DNA of 64,000 bases from Strongylocentrotus droebachiensis (lineage: Eukaryota > Echinodermata > Echinoidea > Camarodonta > Strongylocentrotidae): the NCBI GenBank assembly GCA_035222895.1, contig JAVYIG010006582.1, positions 51,393-115,392 of the forward strand, written 5' to 3'. The position numbers and the translations under genes are program-made. This document shows, in pieces, positions 55,600-64,000 of the stretch. The notes under the pieces were generated by a model. The model saw nothing but the letters and a program-made list of their open reading frames with translations. It searched no databases and had not been told where the DNA came from. How positions within the stretch are numbered: the first letter of the stretch is position 1; the number at the start of each line of letters is the position of its first letter.

Positions 55600-58500
55600 A
55601 CCTCTGAGGGGACAAGTTTCATTGCATGCCCTGCTTTTCGTTCAGACAGAAAAAATTTCATCGAAAGACCGAATTCTGTAATAATAAAATGCTTCGTTTC
55701 CATTAATTTAAGTATGGGTACATAAAATGTTATGAGTTCATTATTATCTCCATGTTTCCCTTTTTTTGTCTAACTGTACATCAAATTAATAACAGCGGGG
55801 CTCGGGTGGCTCGAGCCCCCCCCCCCCCCCCCCCCTCCCCCACTTTTTTGAAAAAGTATGTTAAAGAGAAATAGAAAGAAAGTAAGAAAGGCGCTAAAAC
55901 TTTAATGGTTGAATTGTACAAATCACATTTAATGGCAATCCTGGAAAAGAAAACTTACATTGGAACGTTAATACGAAGTCTGACACCTAAAACACGTTTT
56001 GTAAAACATAGTTATTTCAATCTTTAAAAAAATCGCCTTTTTTAAAACTTAAAACTTTTTTATCTTCAAAAGTGTTGGAATGTGTTAGTTGGATCGGATT
56101 TCTATTTCATGTAATTATACGCGTATACATATAAATGAGAGAAAGAATTTCTAATTTATTCGGAATTTTGACCTCTTCCTTTCATTTTTCTGCTTCTATT
56201 AAAACAAGCTTTATTTCAGGGTGGACTTCCCCTTCATGTTTTAACGTCCCCAAGGGCCTGTGTGCAAACATCTTGAGCACACTATAGCCCTTATTATCCG
56301 AACATTTGAACATTTAAAACCGACGATTAGTTTATGCTTTTGTTCAAAATAATCAGAAGGTAGTTTATGGGCTCTAAGATTCCCCTTTGTTAAAAGTGAT
56401 TTTAGACCCAGTGTCGGGTTAACGGAAATAGTAGATTGCGGTCCAATAATAAATTTTTCTGTGTCTACATTCCCGTCTTTTGAAGCTTTTTTTTAGGTGA
56501 TTTGCCGCGTAACGTAGCAGAGTACCTATCGCCTTCGTCAGAACCATTTTTTCCCTCCTTCCAACAAATAGGGCACTTTACGGGGGTGGGAACGCGCACC
56601 TGCAAATGCCAATGAAGAGCCCATTAAAATTGAACTGGAGTTGAATAGTTAATTAATGAACTCTTAAATAATGTGTGCCACCAGTGAAGATAGTTTGTTT
56701 GAATTGATTTATCTAAGCTTGGGGAATTTCTGTTTTTTTCGTTAACTTGTAAATAAGATAACTATGGAATATCAATGACAACATTTACAGATAACAAGAT
56801 AATAACTACTTTTATTGTATATGTTGAAAATAAAGACATTTAAGAATGCGTCAAAACATTGTTTGAATTTTGTCATTTTATTCATTTTGACAAATAAATT
56901 CCCATCAAAATGGGTTGTTATCATTCCAAAATAAGGTCTTTTTCAGCCACAAGCTAAATTCCAATATCAAGAAACTAACGACATATTATTCAAAATATGT
57001 ATAAAATTAAAAATCGAACTGTACAAAATCTTAGCTGCCTTGTGCAACATGGAGTTTAATATTGGATATAGGCCTAGTGGTAGCACAAAATATCAACACA
57101 TGTAAATAAATGAAATTTAAATTTTGAAAAAATGGAAATATGACATGTTATAAATACTCATTATACTTCATTGAATTCGAAAATCATTACATAACACTTT
57201 ATGATTCATAAAGATACGTTAATTTCGTTAATAATGAGTTCTTGTGATCAGAACACTCTCAAAACACGCTTAAAGGTGGTAACCCCTCATTTGCAGGGGG
57301 TCTTGAACGGAGTGAGACTTCAAGAGTTTAAGGGACAACTCATCAAGGCAACTTATCACATTCAATTTACATGTACTGTATGCTGATAGAGTGGAATCTA
57401 ATTACCGTAGGTAATCAACGGTTTTTTCCTTCTCTTTTGGTTTAAATGAAGAGCACCATTCCATAAGCATTCAGTGAAAAATAAAGGAAAATTCATAGAC
57501 CATTCTCATTCCTAAATCATTATATCATTTATCTAAAAAAGGTGTTATGGTATACAATTGGTATACAATAGAGCAAATACATTGCTTGTAACGTTTTGCA
57601 TTCACCTGCAATTCAATTAACAAAGAAAAAAAAGAAGTGAGGTATATAGTCCCACATACATCAGGTCTAGAAAGTTAACAGTTTCTTTGCATCATTTGAA
57701 TACTAGGTCACTGCATGCTAACCTTAACATTTCACAGACAGAAGATACCTGCCATATTTGGGATTCATGCAGACTTTTGCAGAATAATTGGTTGTTGCCT
57801 GCAAAAGGTCTGTATACACTCCATGTTGCACCTACGTACACATTCAACATAGGCTTCATGCATATTATATCGGACTGTTCGGACACTAGCTGTTCTCATG
57901 CCCTTGTTAATAAGCAGGAGACCGACCAACATTTAAAGTGGTATAGGCTTCCACAGCAAATGTTTGGCTTCGGAAAATATATTTAGGCCAATAACATTTT
58001 TTCTTTCAAGTTACAATCCATTTTCAAATACACCAGCACACAGCTAAAAGCCATTTAAACTGTACCTTAAATACTTTTATAGGCATCTGTACAAATACGT
58101 TTCTTGCTTGTTTCCTTTATTTCCTCGAAAGATAGCAGTCAATTTCAACAATTATTTGTAAATGAGCTGTAAATGAACATACATAATACTTGGAATGCAA
58201 TGTTGAAAGAGTAAAAAATAAACACCACCACTTTCCTTCAATTCTTTAACACTTTGAGGGTTTATAAATTGGGTCTTTTTCCTCGTTCAACACAGGTCTA
58301 ACTAGGAGTAATTAATCTTCCCACTCTCCTCAGCAATAGCAACAACATCCTACCCTCCCGTATTCCTATCAATCTTTGTTGCTTTGAAATGCACTTGGCT
58401 ATGAAAACCCATTTCTCCACCCCTCTCTCAATCCGTAGTGCCATCATCTGTTCTAAAATGTTGTTTTGCTGTTAAAATGGAAACACAATCTTCATTTTAT

Positions 58501-58640
58501 TTTATTATTATTATTTCTACTTGTTTAGAAGGGGGGAGAAGAGTATTGTAAATTCGTAGTTGTATGGATTAATTTGAGCTGAAAAACCAACAAGAAAGTG
58601 TTAACACCGAAATCTTTGATGGTTACATCTCCAATTCAGT
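55600..58640. other. intergenic, nothing recognised
   Basis: No coding signal. A C-run lies at 55818-55842. The 99-codon frame at 57687-57986 has neither a family match nor splice sites that I trust. Confidence 0.4.
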
Positions 58641-58650
58641 ACATAATCTG

Positions 58651-58770
58651 GGCTATGTATTATAAAGCCTTTTGATTGGTCGCAAGTTTAATATTGAGCG
58701 TAAGTCTACAGCTCATCGTGTATTGATCAAACTTAAGATCAATCATAACTCTTTATAAAACATGGCCCAC
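58651..58770. mobile_element. 120-bp MITE with GGGC(T/C)ATG-TATAAAG ends
   Basis: GGGCTATGTATTATAAAGCC at the left and CTCTTTATAAAACATGGCCC at the right are imperfect inverted repeats. There is an internal complementary pair around CAAGTTTAAT/AAACTTAAGATC. Confidence 0.5.
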
Positions 58771-59626
58771 AGATTTGCCTTTATTACATTTTCTTAACTA
58801 TTCCTGGAGCATTTTGCAGCTTAGTATGCTAACTTTGCTCAAGCGTATGGAATTGTAACCTAAGATGTGCTCTACACATGATATAAACGAGCAAGTGGGA
58901 TATTTTATTAATGAAATGAAGATGGATTATCGGAATAAAAGCGATACCAAGTCCAAAGTCAAGACCAATATTATTGTGCTTTATCCAGATCGATGTAGAA
59001 GTAAGGCAACGTTGTGAAAATTTGGTGCAATTTTGTTGAGACATCAATTAGGTATCAACATTAAATCACAACTTTTCTTTAATGCTCACCTATACATCTA
59101 GCTTCTTGCACTAATGATTAGAATTCCGGAGAACAGCAAAAAAGCTGAAGAGACTCTTTAGAGAATGAACAGAGTTTTTATCGGCATTTGAACTATCATC
59201 TAATTTATCTCATGTCATTAGTACCTCCATGGCAAATCTATTTCGTAAAGATGGTCCCATCCCTGGCGCATCGCCCTACCATGCTGTTGTCCCTCTGTCT
59301 TGTACAACATGACTCCATTTCTGTTTTTATACTGCATCTTCTTGGCAAGATTCTCTCCAATTCTCATCATGAGCTCTCCATCTTTGTACGGTCCGCAATA
59401 CACGTTGATGACTCCACTGTCATGATGTCCAGCATTGCCCTTTGCAGTAGAAACCCTTAATTCTCCAACTCCGTGCAGTTCGCCAGCGTCGAACAGACTC
59501 TTCACCAGATGCCACCGATCATCAATTTCTGACGTTGGATAGAAGAGCATCCATTTCCCACTCGTTGAAGGATCATATTTAATACCATTTAGAGGTTTGC
59601 GATGCCACTGCCAGAGGTTTCTCTTG

Positions 59627-59842
59627 TCTCTTGAAGGCGGGCATTCTGCTGCGTCTCTGGAAGGCGGGTTTTCTGATGTGTCTCTGGAAGGCAGGCATTC
59701 TGCTGTGTCTCGTGAAGGCAGGCATTCTGCTGTGTCTCTGGAAGGCATGCTTTCTGATGTGTCTCTGGAAGGCAGGCATTCTGCTGTGTCTCGTGAAGGC
59801 AGGCATTCTGCTGTGTCTCTGGAAGGCGGGTTTTCTGCAGTG
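59627..59842 (-). repeat. 8 x 27-nt coding minisatellite
   Basis: Eight in-frame copies encoding DTAECLPSR variants (ENPPSR, ECLPSR, ESMPSR, ECPPSR). Five near-identical central copies are arranged as an 81-nt higher-order pattern. The same motif occurs once before each of the other modules (PEHLPSEDTRN, AELPPSKDMRS, YDCPPSQDTNH). Confidence 0.9.
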
Positions 59843-61235
59843 TCCCAGGCGCTTGCCCACATCGCCTGAGGCTTTGGTACTTGTAACCAGTAGCTCGGGC
59901 TACTCTGGCCTGTTGCTCTTCTCCCCTCTCTGGGAGCATCTACCTCGAAACGCATGATACCAGATTTGTCTTTATATTTTGTTTTCAATGCAACGTTTTC
60001 TCCGATTTTCAACATGAGATCTGCGTCATCGCACGGTCCACAATACACCATGATGACTCCGCTGTTTTTTCAGGATGTCCAGCACTGCTCTTTGCTGTAG
60101 AGACCATTGCATCACTCACTCCTTGCAGTTCCCCAGCGTCGAACAGATCCTTCATCAGCTGCCACATGCCATCGATATCTGACGGAGGATAAAACAGCAT
60201 CCATTTCCCCCTCAATGATGAGTCATAGTTTGTAAACCTGCCATCTTGGGACTTCGGATGCCACTGCCAATAGCTTCTCATGTCTTTAGATGGTGGAAGT
60301 TCTGCTACGCCTGATTTGCTGCAGTTGGGCCCCACATTAGACCTGGGAACTGGTAACACCTGGTTGTATCTAGACATCAACTGTCCCGAACTTGCCGTTC
60401 CATTCCCAACTATATCTGTCTTGTAGCGAAGAGTGCCATATATGTTTTTATACGAGGTCTTCTGGACTAGTTTTGCTCCTACTCTCAACACAAGATCTTC
60501 GTCATCCCATGGCCCACAGTAGACCATAATAACTGCAGAACTGTTGCCCCTTTGGTTACCTTGTGGGGAGGAGGCTGTGGAGACTTTTAATCCTCGAACT
60601 CCATCCAGTTCATCCGAATCAAACAAGCCTTTCATCATCTGCCATTTCTCATCGATCTCTGCCAATGAATAGAACAGCATCCATCGCCCACTCTTTGAGT
60701 AGTCATATTCCTCAGCACAACCAGAAGGTGAACACTTGGGAAAGTGCCACTGCCACTGGTTTCTTGTATCTTCGGACGGCAGATGCTCAGGCATTGCTGA
60801 GCTAGCAGTTTCTTCGATAGGCCATGGCACGGTTGGCACCTGCATCTTGTAAACGTGGTTTACAGCTTGACCTGTTGCCCTTGTTCCCCTTCTAGTTTGG
60901 TCGTTTGTTTTGTACAACATAGAACCACGCTTATCCTCATACTTTGTTTTTAGTGCCAGATTTCTCCCAATTTTTCTCATTAGCAGTTCATCAGTCCACG
61001 GTCCGCAATACATGATAAGCACTGCATTCGTATTATCAGAACTTCTTGGATTGACCTTAGCTGTTGAGACTTTCATTCCCCTCACACCCCTCAGCTCACC
61101 GGTATCAAACAAATCATTTGCCATCTCCCATTTTTCATCAATCTCCGACACTGGGTAGAACAACATCCACTTTCCGCCCCCGGAGTAATGATCATCATAT
61201 TCGACACAACCAACTGGTATGAACTCTCGTGGATT

Positions 61236-62205
61236 AAATACTCTACCGAGCGATTAAGACGATCAACGACACAGTAATCCTCCAGACGGATCTGAACAGG
61301 TTATCTACATGGGCAGACAAGTGGCAAATGAAATTCAACGTCACCAAGTGCTACGTTCTTCGAATTTCCAGGAGGAGACGTAATCTCATAAACCAAGCAT
61401 ACTACATAAACACTACTACCCTCAAGGAGGTAAACCACCATCCCTACCTCGGAGTGGAACTAACCAACAACTTATCCTGGGAGAACCAAGTGGATAAAGT
61501 GGTAAAGAAGGCAAATTGTATGCTCGGGATGATTCGTCGTAACCTGTCTGGCTTCTCTACCAAGAAGATCAGAGAAGCTGCATTCACCTGTCTAGTAAGG
61601 CCTCATCTTGAATATGCCAGTAGCGTGTGGGATCCTTACTTAAGCAAACACATCAACAAACTAGAGGGTGTCCAGAACAGAGGGGCTAGATTTGTCACTG
61701 GCAAATATGGAATAGACGTCCATGTATCAGACCTGAAGAGTGATCTCAAATGGCAACCGCTACAGAGTCGACGTTTTGTGGCTCGACACTCGCTCTTCTT
61801 CAAATCCATCAAGGACCAAGTAGCCATACCCAGACCGGAATACATCACACAACCACTGAAGATACTCAAGGGACATCATAATCTCTCCTTCTCCAACATA
61901 AGATGCAAGACAGATATATATCGGCTCACCTTTTTTCCAAGAACCATACGGGCCTGGAATTTACTTCCCCCCAGCATCTTTGCCTGCGACGCAGTTGAAA
62001 CCTTCAAAGCCAGACTCTGGGAAGCCATCCAAGGGGGTAAAATAATCATAGTCCCTCCCCACAACTGCAATGTGATGGGACTCAATTCCAAAATGTTCTA
62101 GAAACAACAAACACTCTCTCTCGAACGATAACGTTCTTATTGGTCATCTTATATCCCTCTTGAGGATCAGGACCAGGATCAGAACAGAATCAGAATCAGA
62201 ATCAG
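61236..62205 (+). mobile_element. 5'-truncated CR1/L2-like LINE: RT C-terminal part
   Basis: A frame open from 61241 to the TAG at 62099-62101 starts LYRAIKTINDT, passes LSTWADKWQMKFNVTKC, HPYLGVEL, LVRPHLEYASSVWDPY and RAWNLLPPSI, and is the thumb and C-terminal part of a non-LTR reverse transcriptase. The palm (FADD box) is missing through 5' truncation. About 100 nt of 3' UTR end in AGAATC/AGGATC repeats at 62165-62205. It is open for 287 codons without a stop, so young. Inserted antisense in the DUF1917 gene. Confidence 0.8.
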
Positions 62206-62540
62206 GATAATGCCACTGCCACATATGGTTTGTGTCTTGGGAAGGTGGGCAATCATAGATCGGTAATCCAATGTCCTCTCCATCAGCAATCTCAGGATCT
62301 GATTCATAAGAGCTCTCATCAGATGCATCCTCCTCACCATCACCATCCTCTCTATCTAACTTTTCTACCAGAAGGGCGTGGTCTCCAATTTCCTCTTCTT
62401 GTTCCATGTCTTATCCTTTCCTTGTAATTTTCGGAGATCAACGCTGGTAAATACTGGCTTCGGCTAGATGTAGTGCTGCTAATATTGATGGTATAAACGA
62501 AGTCCTGTCGTTCAGATGCAGAGTCTCTGCAAGAAGATGA

Positions 62541-62747
62541 CGGCCCGAATTAACAAAGCAGGTTTAAATTCAACACACATGGTTTAAGTCTTCATTTACA
62601 TAACATAACACATGGTTTAAAATTAGCCCAAGAAATAACCGCGCCTACAATACAGTCAGAGGTCCAATATTAGACGCGCGCAAAGGCAAGGTACGCTTAA
62701 TTTGCGCTAATTAAATTTAAACCTCCTTTGTGAATTAATTCGGGCCG
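62541..62747. mobile_element. 207-bp MITE with CGGCCCGAATTAA ends
   Basis: CGGCCCGAATTAACAAAGCA with GGTTTAAAT inside pairs with ATTTAAACCTCCTTTGTG...TTAATTCGGGCCG on the right. Non-coding, 130 bp upstream of the DUF1917 start codon. Confidence 0.7.
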
Positions 62748-62756
62748 ACATGACAT

Positions 62757-62950
62757 ATTCCAATCAATATTGATTTTCGTTTTTACTGGCTGCCTGCCGT
62801 AGCAATATACAGAGTTTACAAAAGACTTAACTCCGTTTCGTTGACGACCAGCCGTGCATGAAGTCTTCCGTCTTTTTTAATTTGTTTTAGGGCGGATTCG
62901 TTTAATAAAATTATGAAAATTCAACCAATTTATTACTTTAAGCAAACAGA
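62757..62950. mobile_element. decayed relative of the 871-bp palindromic element
   Basis: CTGCCTGCCGTAGCAATATA and AAAAGACTTAACTCCGTTTC match the inner part of the palindrome at 31903-32773, then jump to the outer part of the opposite arm (TTCGTTTAATAAAATTATG). Most of the second arm is deleted. Confidence 0.7.
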
Positions 62951-63171
62951 ACCGTTTTTCTGTTCAAGTTCAAAGTGATGTGGAGGGAAAGGAAACAAAA
63001 TAATGATCAATTTTTTTTATTGCAAATTCAATGCCAGTTTTCTTTAAGCTATGTAGGCCTACTGCTTACCTCTTTTTGGAGTGCCTCTTCACGAATCATT
63101 TCATTCATCTGTTATACGAATATCAAAATTCAGAATGCAAATTGTACACATTACGTGTTGTTAGGTCGGGC

Positions 63172-63380
63172 CAGTGGCGGATCCAGGGGGGCCGGGCCCC
63201 CTCCACTAGGCGAAAAAAAAACGTGTAAAAACACGTTAATTTTACTTTTTTTTTTAGATGGGCCCCCTTCCCTGGCGCTCAAGGGGAGGGTGCAATTTTT
63301 CAAATATTTGAGGGCCAAACAAAATAAATTGCTCATTAGCCCCCCCCCCCCCCCCCCCTCCCCCCCTCCCCCCACTGAGC
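63172..63380. mobile_element. CAGTGGCGGATCC-type element, left end clear
   Basis: CAGTGGCGGATCCAGGGGGG at 63172 is the same end as that of the element at 41072. The right end is unclear: a C-run ends in CCCCACTG at 63377, but no target duplication matches. Confidence 0.5.
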
Positions 63381-63879
63381 GAATTATGGGCCGGTTGTTT
63401 CGCCGCTAAAAATACATAAATGACTTGTGAGTGAGAATATTCATTTCCTTTGTACTATAATCAACAAGATTATAAATAGAGGATCAAAGTGATCTATATA
63501 CACTAGTTTGGGTAGGTAATCAATTTTGTTATGTTTAATTTATGTTAAATCTCAGAGTGCCATATAATAATGCCGGGGATGCTCTTCCCATCTTTATGCC
63601 AATCATACTGATTCTGATTACCAATATATCGATATTAATAATTATGATGCAATCCGGGATTTATGCAAATAATTTTCGTACCTGTGCCCCCCTCCGAATC
63701 ATTTTAAGATCCCAGCAATATAACAGAACTTCAGTATAATTTATACGTAGGTCAATGCATAATTAGAGGAAAAGGTACATACATCGGGTAAGGTTATTGA
63801 CTGAGAAAAAAATTAACGGGGAAAGAAGTAGAGAAAGACAGCGTATAAATTACATGAATCCATTCATTACAGGGTCACT

Positions 63880-64000
63880 AAGGGTGACTGATTTCAGTAC
63901 CTAAATCGTGTCTGGACTCTTATTCTATTTAAAGGCAGTCCCTCAACTATGGAACAAATTTCCTATTAATATTAAAGAATGTTCTTCTCTTGATATATTC
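63880..64000 (+). mobile_element. RT C-terminal fragment running off the window
   Basis: The frame reads KAVPQLWNKFPINIKECSS, the LWN-x-(L/F)P tail typical of LINE polyproteins. The rest lies beyond the edge. Confidence 0.45.

Larger units (their letters stand above)
59218..62407 (-). pseudogene. four-module Bles03/DUF1917 (C11orf68-like) gene, disrupted
   Basis: Coding segments 62407-62204, ~61235-60071 and ~60064-59218. After an acidic N-terminus (residues 1-50) come four modules, each WQWH...GKWMLFY...EIDxxW...LFDxGEL.GV...VSTA...VYCGP...LxxKxxYK...YKT. The pattern matches the single domain of vertebrate C11orf68 (SGKW...VICVYT...TYKPD), a small family of unknown function with an eIF4E-like fold. 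Two breaks occur: a reverse-transcriptase fragment sits between WQWHYP and the rest of module 1, and a T6 run at 60065-60070 shifts the frame inside module 3. The linker before module 4 is a 9-residue repeat in eight copies. Otherwise all four modules stay open and well conserved, so the damage is recent, or the shift is a homopolymer error and the insertion lies in an unrecognised intron. No introns are obvious. Confidence 0.65.

Noticed and set aside
57687..57986. 99-codon frame in the 55.6-58.6 kb intergenic region
   Set aside because: No domain, no credible splice sites or neighbours, and the opposite strand is open as well.
61328..62101. 257-codon open frame as a host gene
   Set aside because: It is the C-terminal part of a LINE reverse transcriptase with no palm domain; a truncated mobile element.

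Overview
This is eukaryotic, intron-rich, AT-rich nuclear DNA. It is most likely from a sea urchin or another echinoderm. That rests on the gene families present (a CARF-type transcription factor, an orphan SULT4A1-like sulfotransferase, the meiotic protein SYCP1 and a Bles03/DUF1917 protein). It also rests on a dense set of short interspersed repeats of a kind I associate with echinoid genomes: tRNA-headed SINEs with (ATT)n tails and small inverted-repeat transposons. The species cannot be fixed from the sequence alone.

Layout. 1-4177: intergenic, with old LINE 3' ends, a long CT microsatellite and a 1 kb inverted-repeat element. 4178-7741 (+): a two-coding-exon gene for a calcium-responsive transcription factor (CARF/ALS2CR8-domain) protein of 722 aa; its 5' UTR holds an exact eight-copy 25-nt minisatellite. 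7756-13600: 3' UTR and intergenic DNA with a TTAA-flanked MITE, a tRNA-derived SINE and a near-perfect hairpin element. 13641-27239 (-): a six-exon SULT4A1-like gene (281 aa) with an 8 kb first intron full of repeats. 29507-54284 (-): SYCP1, the transverse-filament protein of the synaptonemal complex, 24 coding exons and 1052 aa, with every splice phase agreeing; a probable non-coding first exon ends at 55379. 55600-59200: intergenic, no gene seen. 59218-62407 (-): a gene of four tandem Bles03/DUF1917 modules, broken by an antisense reverse-transcriptase fragment and by a one-base frameshift in a homopolymer. 62410-64000: repeats and a LINE fragment running off the edge.

The four genes do not form a pathway or operon and are independent neighbours. 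No prokaryote-type system, CRISPR array or viral operon is present. The points most worth following are: (1) a SILK plus RVxF pair of PP1-docking motifs in the SYCP1 tail; (2) eroded PAPS-binding signatures in the sulfotransferase; (3) a linker motif in the DUF1917 protein that has become an eight-copy coding minisatellite; (4) a nested transposon stack at 46755-49195 that can be unpicked base by base through its target duplications; (5) a partly duplicated SYCP1 exon that would act as a poison exon.
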